Assembly: GCF_016906535.1 (NCBI RefSeq)
Contig: NC_057381.1
Coordinates: 1,054,001-1,118,000, forward strand
Length of the DNA stretch: 64,000 bases
From: Rhizoctonia solani
Lineage: Eukaryota; Basidiomycota; Agaricomycetes; Cantharellales; Ceratobasidiaceae
Direction: 5' to 3'
The notes under the pieces were generated by a model. It was not told the origin of the DNA. It searched no databases and saw only the letters and a list, made by a program, of their open reading frames with translations. Made by a program: the position numbers and the translations under genes. Shown in pieces: positions 12,016 through 23,635 of this stretch. Positions within the stretch are counted from its first letter, which is position 1; the number at the start of each line of letters is the position of its first letter.

Positions 12016-15000
12016 TCACGAGCGCCACCTCTGTGAAGCAATCCTCAATGGGTCCCACAACTCGTCATGGTCGATTTGATCCATGTAGTCCGGATTCTCT
12101 CTCCTCATATCTTCAAATATCGCAGAACCACACTCCCCCTGAGGATCGATGAAGCCTGAAAGGTCGTCCCCTGCACATCCCCCAGATGAATGTACGTATC
12201 GTATGAAGGAATTCCAGAACGGGTCTAGTAAGAGTACAGGCCCATTTCCAATTACTATTGTAGTTCCATACCATGAGTTTGAGCTTATTGAGTTTGGCTT
12301 GAGTCCACATACCAATTACTAAAGCTTGTGCTCGGGTAAGAGCGACTGATACAGAGTCAGGTTAGTACTGGTCTTATGTCAAGATATAGGCCGGGTTCAC
12401 CATTGGTGCGCCTTGGGCTCGTAACAAAACCTAAGAACTTTAGAGCACCCTCCTCGAGTAACTCTGGGTCACTTCTAACAGTAGAGATAATGATGACTCG
12501 TTTTTCCTGGAGTAAAGTATAAACCGCCTTGATCGCTCAATAGCCTCATTATATTTCCTACCTGGCCTTGCCAATCTTCGGTAACCTTAACTTCCACGCC
12601 TCCATATCCTTCTCTATTCAACAACTGTCGGATCTTGACACACTGTTGACGGTAAGGAGCAATAACACCGACGAGATTGGAGTCTAGCAAAATAAATAAC
12701 TCGGGCTAAAGACTCAAGACTACATTACTCACTCAGCCCATAGCTTCCCTCGTCAATAAGAGCCCGTATATAATGTTTAACCAGAGTTGCTTCATCAATA
12801 TTGAAGTACGAGGGAGATCTGCCTTCACGCTGATTCTCGCCTAATTTAGAGCACGTCTTGAGTATGAGCTACCAATTGTTTCGGCGCATACATACCGCAG
12901 ATAGAGTGAAAGATGATAGGAAACCCTTGTTGAGGGAGCTTATGAAACCGGACAAGGCGGGATGATATGACTGTATCTGCACAGGCTTGAAGCTCTCCTC
13001 CGTAGAAGACGGTATTCGAGAACCTTAAGATGGCGGGATGATTACGATAATTCTGTAATAGTTTCACAATGTTTGATCCTCTATATAAATAAGGTGATTT
13101 TTAGTATTATACAACGGATATATAACAAAAGTACTTACTCGCCACTGCCGGGTTCAATCCTATAAACAAGTCGCTTGGTCATGCGCTCCAGGAAACTGAC
13201 AGACATCCCGAGCGCCTCGCAAGCTTTCGATTGAATAATCGGACCAAGTTGCTTGGGCTGGGAAAACATTAACAAGGCAACATAATAGGGATAGTAAGAC
13301 TCACATCACCAGAAAGGATAACATTTGTAGTTGGAGATGCATTTTGGAGTATCGGTATCATGATTTCCGGCTCTGATGCATGCCCTGCTTCATCGATGAA
13401 GATATGCGTAAAATGGTTTTCAATCCTCAGAGCCCTCGGAACTGATGCATAGAAGCACGTTGATACAACAATTTTGAATCCCTTCAGTTTATCTTCAGAC
13501 GGTGCTGTGAATGTTCTCCCGTCTGATTCTAATACAGAGTATTTCCTCAAACTAACAGGTAGTGCATCGTACGATCTCGTCGGCGCATTCAATCTCAGGA
13601 GCTGCCTTGGAGTGTATAATTGAGACAACCGAGTCGCCAATAGATCCGCCGCGGAGTTGCTCGGTGCACACACCAGGAGGCGGCTGTCGGGATTAGTCTT
13701 CGCAACTTGATGAATCGCCTCAACGACTACGGTTGTCTTCCCAGTACCAGGGCTATAAAATTAAGGCTCAATCGATTTATGGCATTCTGGCCATCAACCT
13801 TACTTACGGGCCGAATATAATGAACGGAATATCACCCGGAGCTAGCTCCACAATTTGCTCGACTGCTATTCTCTGTCGTTCGTTTGATCTAATACGGCGG
13901 TCGATACTGAGATTCGAACGTGCAGGAATGCGAGGCTTCACATGGGATGGGGCAGGAAAGAGTAGTCGCTCAAACGTGGCGGAAGCCTTCGCAACGGCAT
14001 CGTGCATGCGCCGAAGAACGAGCCGATTGACGGTAAAACGAACCTCCCATTCCTGACCATCGACATGAGGAAAGTCTGTTGGAAGTTGCATGATAACATC
14101 CGAGCGTTGAACTTCGACCACGTTGCCTCCATAGACTGGCGTCCTCGAGTGAAAGCGAAGGGGCGGACTCCTAATAGCAACGAGGTCGGACACGATTACT
14201 GAAGGCCTTCCGAGAGAAATTAGTGCATTCAGGAATATTAGACGTCCATCTGGCTTACCGTTTTTCTTCCAGTCCGGGTACATTAAGACTGGAATGTGTT
14301 TAAACTATGTTGACTAAAAAGACTGAATGTACTCACGAGTATTTCCCGCTCGAAAGCTTTTCTATCGTCGTCTTCTTCATATCGTATTGCTTGAGTTGAT
14401 TGCTAACGTACGATAATGGGGTCTGTGATGCATAGCGAAGCAAGAATAAGATATAACCTACCACATTGCGATCTCTTCGTGCCATAATAAATACTTCCAG
14501 TGCTTGTTGTATGTCTGTATGTTGATTTCATGTGGCAATTGCGATCGTAAGTGAATCTCAGCATTCGAAAGACTCTCCACAGTATCTTGAGCTTGGTTCC
14601 AAAATTCGGAAGGGACGTCGTAGTAATCCAATTTTCCAAAATCCAAGGTGTGTTGTGTCGATTTCTCTCGAATCATGCGAGTTTTATGCCAGTCATCCTT
14701 AAGTTCTTCTCTGCGCATCGGTACAAAATCTGCAACTGGCTGAAGCGTTTGGTGATCTTCGGGAGAACCTATCACAGCCCTCAGCTTCAGATATTTACGA
14801 CCAGGCCGCGCGCCGAGGGGAGTATACTTGACTATTACTCGTACAATGTGTACCCCTCGATTAACAGCCTGGGGGTTGAATTCGAAACGGAGCCCATGGC
14901 CTTGCTGGCCTTGATTCTCTGTAGATAAGGAGCACAGGCCAAGAAATGAAAATCTGCAAAACGGAACCATGAGTTATTATATATTATATCAAAACAAAGC

Positions 15001-15798
15001 CTACCCATTGACGCTAAGCTTCCGAGACGGTTTGATGGCTACAATTTGAACGGTCGGCCCCCTCACAAGGGACTCGTGAATTATGAAGTCGTACGCCCCT
15101 TCCTGTTTTGTAGGATCTGTGTTTGGAACAACTCCAAAGTCCACGGCATAGATTTTCCGTACGGGCACTGGTGCATCCAGATCGGACCTCGCATTGTTGG
15201 TCTCGCGAGGCGGTGCCCTAGATCCAACTGGTAGTCCTCGACCACGCCCTCGACCACGCCCCCGCCCTCGGGTAGCACGAGGCGGAGCGCCTGTGTCAGA
15301 GCTACAAATCAAATATCAGTCGATAAATATATTGAGTTTATAGCTATCAATTATCACCTATCCAAAGGGGGTCTATTGGTTTGTGTAGGATTTCGTGGCG
15401 CCCCGTTTCCTCGACGAGCATTGAAGCCAGACCCACGTTGAGGTCGGCTTGGGTCAGTTGCATTGAGGCTGAGATATCACCATCAACAATTTTGTCTAGG
15501 ATACAATCATGTGAAGAACCATACCCGTTTGGCCGCGAACTGGTAGGAGGTGCCGGATTCGTCCTTGGGCGGCCACGCTCAGGTATATGTGATTGAGGCA
15601 CGCCATTATTATTAGTAGATTCACCCTAAATTATGGAAATTAATTATCAGACAATCAGGCATGCGACACTAATATTGAGCAAATTACTCGACTCACCTGT
15701 GCTGCAACGTTTGCCCTATGCCTCCGTCCAGAAACGTGTGCCGCTTGATCCACTGGGCCGCTAAGGGTGATAGAACATATCTCGCATAGAATCGGCAT
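12016..15798 (-). CDS. SDE3/MOV10-type RNA helicase with N-terminal C2H2 zinc finger
   Basis: This is a multi-exon gene. Exon 1 (15798-15697, 34 codons) encodes a U1-type C2H2 finger: CEIC, then HVSGRRH. Arg/Gly-rich low-complexity exons follow (an RGRGRGRGRG run near 15245), then a beta-rich domain. The SF1 helicase core begins with FGP/PGTGKTTVVVEA, the Walker A loop, which is split by an intron near 13755-13805. It continues with CAPSNSAADLL, the DEAG box (IFIDEAGHASEPE), SGDPKQLGP, LLQNYRNHPAI, VIAPYRQQ and SPRRTN/VALTRAQ. The C-terminus reads LLDPFWNSFIRYV. Plant SDE3, fly Armitage and animal MOV10 act in small-RNA silencing, so a role in fungal RNA interference or transposon control is likely. 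Two DNA transposons lie within 12 kb. Intermediate exon borders were not all resolved. Confidence 0.88.
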
Positions 15799-16030
15799 GT
15801 CAGCCTCCTGCTGTGGTGGTGATCACTGAACCGCAAACCGGCGAAGCTTATGGCCGCCACTTGCCACTGGTTAGCGCCCAAAAACGACATTTAAGGCAGT
15901 AGTCAATCCACGTGAGCATTCCGATACAAATAAGGATTAATATTTGTAGCTCCACCCCACCACCTTCGAATACTGGTTGCGGTTCTCCAGACCAAAGTCG
16001 AATATACCCATATTGGCTCCAAGCCATATC
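15799..16030. promoter_or_regulatory. Bidirectional promoter of the SDE3-like helicase and MAD2
   Basis: The two divergent ATGs (15798 minus, 16031 plus) are only 232 bases apart, so both genes must share this control region. It contains CACGTGA at 15909-15915. Confidence 0.55.
15909..15915. promoter_or_regulatory. CACGTGA E-box-like site in the helicase/MAD2 promoter
   Basis: It lies about 111 bases from the helicase start and 116 from the MAD2 start. The same heptamer occurs before IMA1, GDI1 and the KRE6-like gene. Confidence 0.35.
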
Positions 16031-16841
16031 ATGTCCGCCCCCAACGCTCCTCCTGAACTTACTGCATCAGGCAGTCCTGCCACCATTATTGAATTTCTTT
16101 ACTACGCCGTAAATAGGTACGCGCCAAAGCGCGGCCAAACGTCTGGTTCTAACCGCTGGTACATAGCATCCTGTTCTATCGCGGTGTATATGAATCTGAG
16201 GATTTTCGCGCCGTAAGCACTAAAACCTTGATTCGTGGATTTACCAACGCAGACTGCTTTAGGTCAACAAATACGAACAAGATCTAGTTCTTGTTAGGGA
16301 TGGCGAAGTGACACAATTCTTGGACAGATTCTTCAAGCAAGTTGAAGGTACGCGTGTGAACGCCACCCCGATCAAATGCTTGCCTATCAGGTTGTATCAG
16401 AATGGCTTGGCCAAGAATTAATCCGCCGAGTGATATTGGCTATTGTATCAAAAAATACAGGCAAGACATTGGAGCGCTGGGTGTTCAACTTGGAACCTCA
16501 CGATGGGTAAGCGGCTCATACCGTTGACGCTCAACTTTCGCTGATACGTTCGAATTGACTAGTCCCGCACACCTGGACAAGATACAGCATAAAATACAAG
16601 CCACGCTAAAGCAACTAAAAGCAACTATTCCTATATTTCCGGATATCAAAGAGCCAACTATTTTCAATTTGCTTGCCGTGAAAAGGATGAAGACCAATCT
16701 TCTGAGTTACCAACCAGCCAGAAATGGGTCGATGCCCATCCACATTCAATACCAACCGAAATTCGTGACCAGACGGCCATGCGTGGTTTCAATACCAGGG
16801 ATGCCAAAGTAGACATAAATGTTGTATATTTAGATCAGTGA
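16031..16841 (+). CDS. MAD2: Spindle assembly checkpoint protein MAD2 (HORMA domain), with apparent frame break in last exon
   Basis: Exons 16031-16116, 16167-16212, 16263-16347, 16401-16506 and 16563 onward join in frame. They encode a HORMA domain: ATIIEFLYYAVNSILFYRG, VYESEDFRAVNKY, KNTGKTLERWVFNLE and LDKIQHKIQATL, all matching Mad2 blocks. Mad2 binds Cdc20 and Mad1 and delays anaphase. In the last exon the frame follows Mad2 up to TIFNLLA (ending 16677). The rest of the family match (KDEDQSSELPTSQKWVDAHP and on to a TGA at 16839-16841) is in another frame. One base seems missing near 16678. Read literally, the frame ends at 16812 with an unrelated tail. Either the assembly lost a base or this allele is damaged. 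A 44-base intron at 16678-16721 would restore the frame but remove conserved residues. Confidence 0.85.
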
Positions 16842-16985
16842 TAGAAGGCACTTGATTGGGCTATTTTAACCGTACGGAGCATCTCGCCGATCTAGACTTT
16901 AGAGTACCTATTATGTAGCACTACCAGAACGTACAAAATATAAAAGTATTTTCTTGAATTCCATCACAAACTATCATTCCGGGGC

Positions 16986-18746
16986 TCACTGGAACGACCA
17001 GGGGCCAGTTATCTTACCGCCATATATAGCCTCAGCATTGGCAAGCACCTCCTCCCTTCCACCTATGAAAGGGTTAGTCCGACCCATAGCACACACGCAT
17101 GCTCAAGAATTCTTACTTTTCTCAAACGAACTTGGTCCTAGCTCCTCGGTACGATATCCTTCGGGTTTAAACTGAGGCCCAGGAGTAGCCCTAGGGTTGC
17201 GAATCCCCAAGACAGTCAATATGTTGGCCAGGATTTGGCCCAAAGCCGATGGAGATCCAATGTACCACGGGTCATTATTAGCGCTACAACAATTGGATCA
17301 AGTTCGCATTGAAAAAGAGTAGTAATACCACGTACTAGAATGGATGCAGGCGATATACTGGCCCACCGTTCGGGCTTTGTTTGCCAGAAACAGGACAAAC
17401 GGAAACTCCAGCAGGACATACACCAGGTGCACCTAGACCAGTCGTATCGAAAGGAACATAGCACTGGGGGCTGGATCTCGGTAAACATAGATGTCTGATA
17501 AATAGTTTACGGAGGTTCAGAACCGCATCAACAGACTTGATGACCCAAACGGGAGGCTCGGGCACCCTGTAATAATATACCAAGTCAGCAATCGAGGCAT
17601 AATCTTCGGTACTATCGCCCGCATACATTATTGCTCTATTTAGCCTTTCCGGGCAGAGCGCCGCTACAGCTTGTTTTCCAAAGCCCCGAGCAAAGGGTGG
17701 GACGTGGTAGAGAAGTAGAGCTGTAGTCAACTCTGCCACGGTTTTACTGGTTTGAGATGGAACCATGTTTGTCTGTTCATATTCCTAATAAAACATCATC
17801 GATCACAAGATACCAGAAATATGGGCAAGAAGCTAACCTCACACCATTCGACAAGGGCTTCAAGAGTTCCGGGAATGTTATTGATTCCCATACGACGACC
17901 GATTTCAGACCAAAACACAAAGTAAGCCTAGAAATGTTCAACTATACGTAATCATTAACGCGCTGAACATGAAGTGATAGATACCTGACGTTCTAAAAGG
18001 GTTAAGCCCCGCCATTCGTACTTCTCTATCCATTTGGCTGGTTCCATGATGAACAAGGAAAGCGTGTATAGGTAATCGTCATTGCTCTAGTCAAGTTCAT
18101 CCGGTATAATAGTTGGATGAGCCACCTACTCCTGGAACCAAATATCGAACTGGCTTACAATTGTGTACTTTGAATGCAACCAGTTCGTACGCGCCAATGC
18201 GATTGCTCCTCGGGGGTCTGCACCTTTTGGCAGCTCTTCGACTCCGGAGCCGGGGCCGGTAATTGGAACGTGCACCCAGGTTTGAATTAATATTGCTGTC
18301 TGAAGTCGAGTGCGCTACACGTTAAGAGCCAAGGCGTTAGAATGAATTGGGTGTTTACTTGCATCTACATATCGCCTGCTAGCGTTTATATCCTTGCTCA
18401 ATTGTCCTGTTTTGAGGAGTAGCTTTGAGATCGACTCCTGCAGCTGATATTAAAGTACTAACTTAGCCAGAGGTTATAGATGTAGACTCACGATCCCGTA
18501 TGTTTTGAATAGAGCAAATTCCAAGGCCTTCTCGACTAGCATAGGGTGATCATACAGCGACGATGTCCAGATAATCTTCTGTGCTTCTGCTGGTGTCATG
18601 CAGTAATCAGACGTGCTCTTCCCATCAGTGCCTTGCAAGGGAGGATATTTTGCCACGATAGATCTAATGCGGCGGTACCGCAAGATGTGCACTATTACTA
18701 AATAAGCAAGAGCAGTTAAGTTACCATAAAAAACAAGCGAGGTCAT
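16986..18746 (-). CDS. ER-bound oxygenase of the mpaB/rubber-oxygenase family
   Basis: At least eight exons read on the minus strand. The N-terminus has one membrane helix (NLTALAYLVIVHILRYRRIR). Family blocks follow: EAQKIIWTSSLYDHPMLVEK, FALFKTYGI, RTNWLHSKY, LYTLSLFIMEPAKWIEKY, FWSEIGRRMGI and LVEWCEAYE. The C-terminus reads FKPEGYRTEELGPSSFE and ends ITGPWSFQ before the stop at 16986. In Penicillium, MpaB cleaves the prenyl side chain of a mycophenolic acid precursor. Most basidiomycete relatives have unknown substrates, and no biosynthetic cluster surrounds this one. The frame stays open with another ATG at 18953, but the extra 69 residues are atypical, so I prefer 18746. It converges on MAD2 with only about 145 bases between the stops. 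Confidence 0.8.
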
Positions 18747-19316
18747 TTCACTCGAGCGAGGCTGTTGAGCGGCCGCGTCAAAAGAGCTCTCATTTTTAGT
18801 GCTATTGTAGTCGCGCTTCCTGACACGTAACCACGGCCAGGGCCGGGGCGTAATTTCAATGGGGTATTCAATATGATATGGGCAGTGTGCCAAATACAGG
18901 CCCATACCTCTTTGGTACATTTGCGGTCTTTTTATGCCGCATGTGAAATTCATTTTGGCTCTGGTGCCCTCATGAGCTCAAGTAAACCGGACGTTGGCTT
19001 GGTTCTAGCAGCCCAGCAAGATGACAGCTAAGTTGCTTAAACCAACTATATAAAATGATATATCTGAGGACATTAAATATGTAGCAACATCAGCCATGGC
19101 CACAGAGTGGATGGTTGTTGATCTATGTTCTCTCTAAACGCATATAATCGTTATGGTGATGAATTATACACTCCATATATACAGTAGCTATATTAACTAA
19201 GCTCTGGATTACGTCTAGCATAGGTGTGTATACAGTAATTTTATTCGGAGATCTCAGGTGTCGGTGGCGTTTCCAGCTCCCAAGTCCGAGTTCAAATCCA
19301 CCGAGTTTTTCTCATC
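18747..19316. other. Upstream region of the mpaB gene, left flank of the transposon
   Basis: No gene is supported beyond a possible longer N-terminus of the oxygenase (to 18953). Just outside the transposon (19259-19304) there is a short inverted match (TCGGTGG and CCACCGA) with a TTCAAATCC box. It resembles the 3' half of a tRNA but does not fold as one. Confidence 0.4.
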
Positions 19317-19318
19317 TA

Positions 19319-19609
19319 AAGGAGGCGTCATCCATTGACCGCTAACTGACTGTGGAGCCACGCTTTTTGATGGCGCTTAGGTCGCTTTTATCAGTAAATC
19401 CCCATTTTCTCCTTTTCTCGGACAGATTTGACGATTCTGAGAACGGACATCTCTGCGCGTCGAGCCTTTACATCTGTATATACATTTTGTTTTATCCCAT
19501 TCGGCTTTGTTTTGGCTGCGCACTCCTTTGATTGCGACCGCTTAGCTCAGCATACGAGAGAAACTCGGTGGCAGTCCATGCGCGCAAGCTTACTAACACA
19601 GTCCGGGGG
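19319..19609 (+). repeat. Left terminal inverted repeat of the 2.9 kb transposon
   Basis: It matches the reverse complement of 21933-22222 over essentially its whole length. The match ends after a GTCCGGGGG block. Confidence 0.88.
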
Positions 19610-19646
19610 ACCGCTAACTAGATTGAGTGAGCAACCATACTTCCCA

Positions 19647-21908
19647 ATGACTATCAGCAATAAAAAAAGGCAGCAATTACAGGCTCTTGAAAAGGCCAGG
19701 GCCAATGTAAGTGTGTCAAATAGATCTTATGAATTTTATTTTGATATCATGGTAGCAAAAACGTATAAAAACAGCTCATTTTGACAATGAAGACAACAAC
19801 AACAAAAGTGTATTCAAGCCACTGGACTTGTACAATGACTCTGAGACATCACTCTGCAGACTAGGAGTGGATGTAGTCTATATAGGTTGGCTCTTTAAGC
19901 AGATTATGCAAATTAAATGACTTACTGGAGCAGCCCCTGACCCCTGTGGCTCCGAACTGGATCATCCTCCAGCTTATCCCAATTCCCCCAATTCTTTTGA
20001 CTCTGACTCTTCTGATTCTGAAGGAGATTCCGACTCTGGCTCTAGCAGTGGAGAACTCCCATGGGAACTTAGTTATTACCGCCCACCAACTGTTGCCCAA
20101 GCGCAGACAGCACTTGCCACACTTGATTCTGCACGCCAGACCCAACTTCCATCAGGTGGATACAAGTACAAAGACCTGGACCGGATCACTGCTGAGCGAT
20201 ACACTGCAATACAAGCCTGTCTGAACCAATTCCTTGAGGCTGAGCCAAAAGGAAAGAAATTTATTCAGGCATCCAAGGATGCAGCACGTATGCATAATTG
20301 AAGAGATACATATGCCCAAACAATCCGTAAATGGACCCGTCAACTCATCAATTATGGTGACTTACCTGGGAATATCCAAGGTTGGTGGAATGTATCCACA
20401 CTGGAGGATGAGGATGTGTCATCTGCAATCAGGCTTCACTTACAGAAAGCTGGGAAGTTGGCGGGTGCACAGGATGTGGTGGACTTTCTGTCTGATCCAG
20501 AGGTTCGGAAAACACTGGACATCAAGAAAAAGATTAGTCTTCGAACAGCACAACGCTGGCTCTCTTGGGCTGGTTTTTCTTGGCAATCTGAACCTGTGGG
20601 CCAATACTTTGACGGTCACGAACGACAAGATGTAGTTGAATACCGGCAAAAGGTATACATACCTTTCCTGAAGAAAATCGAGCGGCGGCAAATAATTTAT
20701 AATTGGGATGGTGTTGAAGATCCTACACGTCCATTGCGATTACTACCTGGCAAGAAACCCATCATTTTGTGGTTTCACGACGAGACAATTTTTTACGCAA
20801 ACGATCGTCGTAAAGTTCGATGGGTCTTTGTTGGAGAAAGCCCAGTACCACACAAGAAAGGAGAGGGGTGTAGTTTAATGGTGGCCGACTTTGTGTGTGC
20901 AGAGTTTGGGTGGTTGCGTGGACCGAATGGGTAAGTTGCAGTGGAATGTGTATTGCTTGAAACTCACAATGAATCTAGTGAATCTGCAAGAGTAACAATG
21001 TTTCCCGGGGGCGACAAAGATGGATGGTTTACAAACGACCGTGTCATTCTTCAACTAGAGGATGCTGTCAAAATTGTCAACGAACACTTCCCCCAGTTCA
21101 CTCACATATTTGTGTACGACAATGCTCCTTCGCACACGAAACGCTCGCTTTCCTCACTTTCCGCTTATGGAATGCCCAAGGGTCCGCTTCTGGACTGGCC
21201 TTACTACAAGGACAAGGACGACAAACGCGTGTTTGTGAGAATGGAGAATGGTTTTCTCCCAGACGGCTCACCCCAGGAGTTCTATGACCCAAACGAACCC
21301 AATTGTTTCAAGGGAATGTCGTGGATTCTTTGAGAGCGCGGTCTCGGTCATCTTGCCGATTTGAACGCAGTTTGCACGAAGGGATGTGAACCAGGGAAGA
21401 CTGACTGTTGCTGTCGTCGGGTAATGATGAACCAGCCAGATTTCAATAATCGTGAATCAGGCTTACAAGAGGCTGCTCGAGAGCTGGGAACTGAAGTGGT
21501 ATTTCTCCCAAAGTACCACTGTGAGCTGAGTATGATAGAGCAAGTCTGGGGATACGCAAAAAGAGACTATCGAGATAATCCCCCTAATAGTAGCTCAAAA
21601 AAGTTGAAGGAGAACGCACTAAAGGCATTAGAATCACCCCCAATTTTATCGATGCGCAAGTATGCCACCTTATAACTCTACTTTAGTTGGTTGTTCACTT
21701 TTTCATTAGGTTCGCTGCTCGTTCTCAACGTTTTGCCGATGGATATGACCATGGTATGGACGGGTCCCAAGCTGCTGCGTGGGCTACAACGATATTCAAA
21801 CATCACCGAGAGACCCCAGCACATATTCCGTACGACGAGATTGCTCCTAACTATGTACATACAACAAACAATTAAATTCTTATTTTCAATCGCTCTTTCA
21901 ACTTGGAA
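19647..21908 (+). pseudogene. DDE transposase gene with two in-frame TGA codons
   Basis: A short first exon begins at 19647 and ends at a GTAAGT near 19708. The main frame starts around 19925 with an acidic Ser/Asp stretch and ends at an intron after 20930. It continues FPGGDKDGWFTNDRV and ends with an exon from about 21710 (FAARSQRFADGYDHG to HIPYDEIAPNYVH). Catalytic-type acidic residues are visible in WFHDETIF, IFVYDNAPSH and CELSMIEQVWGYAKRDYR, the DDE pattern of the Tc1/mariner/DDE_3 type. TGA codons at about 20299-20301 and 21331-21333 interrupt an otherwise continuous protein. At both, a CGA Arg codon mutated C-to-T would explain the stop. The copy is probably inactive now. Confidence 0.78.
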
Positions 21909-21932
21909 CATAATTTCAGTCGGTCAGTAGGC

Positions 21933-22222
21933 CCCCGGACTATGTTAGTAAGCTTGCGCGCATGGACTGCCACCGAGTTTCTCTCGTATGCTGAGCTAAG
22001 CGGTCGCAATCAAAGGAGTGCGCAGCCAAAACAAAGCCGAATGGGATAAAACAAAATGTATATACAGATGTAAAGGCTCGACGCGCAGAGATGTCCGTTC
22101 TCAGAATCGTCAAATCTGTCCGAGAAAAGGAGAAAATGGGGATTTACTGATAAAAGCGACCTAAGCGCCATCAAAAAGCGTGGCTCCACAGTCAGTTAGC
22201 GGTCAATGGATGACGCCTCCTT
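21933..22222 (-). repeat. Right terminal inverted repeat of the 2.9 kb transposon
   Basis: Inverted copy of the left repeat, ending GACGCCTCCTT followed by the TA at 22223-22224. Confidence 0.88.
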
Positions 22223-22224
22223 TA

Positions 22225-22528
22225 ATCGTTTACCACCGATTGCATAGATGCATAGATGCTGAAATTGTTGCAGGGTAAATTCAAAGTAAGGAAGAAAATA
22301 TCAAGTACGATAATAGAGGAAACCTTCGGGGTTCGAGAACATCCTCCAGATCTGCATATCACACGCGGAGTAAGCGCCGAATAAGCGACACCTCGACAGA
22401 AGCAAACGAGCGTTTATCCCAGCTTTAGGTGTTCACTTTATGTTTTAGTTTAGCATAGAACTTCTGATTTTACAATTGAATGTACAACATCTGGTTCATG
22501 TTAATCCACTGCCTTATGAGTAATATAT
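22225..22528. other. 3' flank of glyoxalase I, right flank of the transposon
   Basis: No gene is visible. A short direct repeat (GCATAGAT, twice) lies at about 22241-22258. Confidence 0.4.
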
Positions 22529-23353
22529 TTACGAGGATAGGTTCAGGTTGGAGGGCACAATCTACAATGTTGGCGGGTGAATATCATGAGTATCCGAGAG
22601 GCTCGCGACTAAAGCTTACCTCAATCCAATAACTTGAAGGATTACATTCCGTTAATATTTTCAGTAAAGTTCATATGCGTGGTCATGGCGTAAGAAGCTT
22701 ACCCATCGGGATCCAAGATGAACGCTGAAAATACACTCAGTCTTTTGGTAGCTGCTGACATGATTGTACCCACCAATGTGTCGCATTTTTCCATCCGATG
22801 GGCGCTTCTTGAAGTTCACTCCCAGTTTTTCAAACCGCTCGCAAGCCGCTTCAACATTGTCTACTGCAATTGCTATATGTCCAAACCCCTTGCCAGGATC
22901 GGTGTTTCCAGAAGAGTAACCTATGTAAGAAGGGTTAGCATATATGCATTCATAGTATTATTGATAAAAAGAACCTTTGAAGTCAGCGTCGTTCTCCGTG
23001 CCATGATTGTGAGTAAGTTCCAGGACTCCTATATCCATTTCTTGAGCTATAGCGTGGTGGCAACACACGGTACGTTTTCTTACCCTCGCGAGAAAACCTC
23101 CCTTTATCCTTCTCTTCGGTCGTCGCTTTGCCATCAGAATGATCATAGCCCAAGAAGTAAAGAGTGAAGTCGGAGAAGTCACTTTTAGAGATAAGCTCCA
23201 TCCCTAGGATTTCAGTGTAAAACTGAAGTGAAACCTTGGGGTCCTTGACTCGTATCATAGTATGATTGAACTGGAATCACAGTCAGAGTCGGAATTTGAT
23301 TTTTTAACATCAATACTCGCTTTAAAACTAGCGGTTTCTGCTGATCGCGCCAT
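22529..23353 (-). CDS. GLO1: Glyoxalase I (lactoylglutathione lyase)
   Basis: The protein reads [20 protein letters not shown], then [73 protein letters not shown], and ends shortly after. All are glyoxalase I signatures, including the Glu of LELTHN and of YWIEI, which bind metal. The enzyme isomerises the methylglyoxal-glutathione hemithioacetal to S-lactoylglutathione in the cytosol, protecting against this glycolytic by-product. Six or so short exons were seen. The 3' ones (stop at 22529) are clear. The first exon is not: an ATG at about 23353 is followed by a donor whose phase does not fit, so the true start may differ by a few codons. Confidence 0.85.
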
Positions 23354-23635
23354 GACGGGTGTAAATAACCAGGCTACCTGCCCAAACGATCAGCTATTGT
23401 AGCAAGACTAGCTGCTTTACTAACAGGCCTATGCTTGATGATGCTGGTGATCCGTTATTCGAAATGGATTTATATCTCGCAGATCGATGACGTTATTGCT
23501 ATGATTTGTTGACAACTTGCCAGTACCAAAGGACGTGTTTAGGTAAGCTCGAACGTTTGCTCTCAACCAGAGTGGGCTTTCTCGCCCATTCTTGAATCTC
23601 GCCCTACTTCCGACGGTTATCGTGACCAATCCAGA
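23354..23635. promoter_or_regulatory. Divergent promoter region of GLO1 and the VPS62-like gene
   Basis: About 280 bases separate the two divergent starts. No clear TATA box or repeated element was recognised. Confidence 0.4.

Larger units (their letters stand above)
19319..22222 (+). mobile_element. 2.9 kb TA-flanked DNA transposon with long terminal inverted repeats
   Basis: The two ends are inverted copies of about 290 bases, starting AAGGAGGCGTCATCC and almost identical base for base. One mismatch is visible near the inner border. Each end abuts a TA dinucleotide (19317-19318 and 22223-22224), the target duplication expected for the Tc1/mariner superfamily. Inside lies one transposase gene on the plus strand. 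Near-identity of the repeats indicates a young insertion, although the transposase has two stop codons. It lies between the mpaB and glyoxalase genes and disrupts neither. Confidence 0.88.

Noticed and set aside
16678..16721. 44-base GT-AG intron in MAD2 that would restore the frame
   Set aside because: It would delete a segment that matches the Mad2 family well, so a lost base is the better explanation. Kept only as an alternative.
19259..19304. tRNA-like segment with a TTCAAATCC box and matching 7-base ends
   Set aside because: Only 45 bases long, the T-stem has a mismatch, and there is no D-arm or anticodon arm. It is probably chance or a SINE-like scrap.
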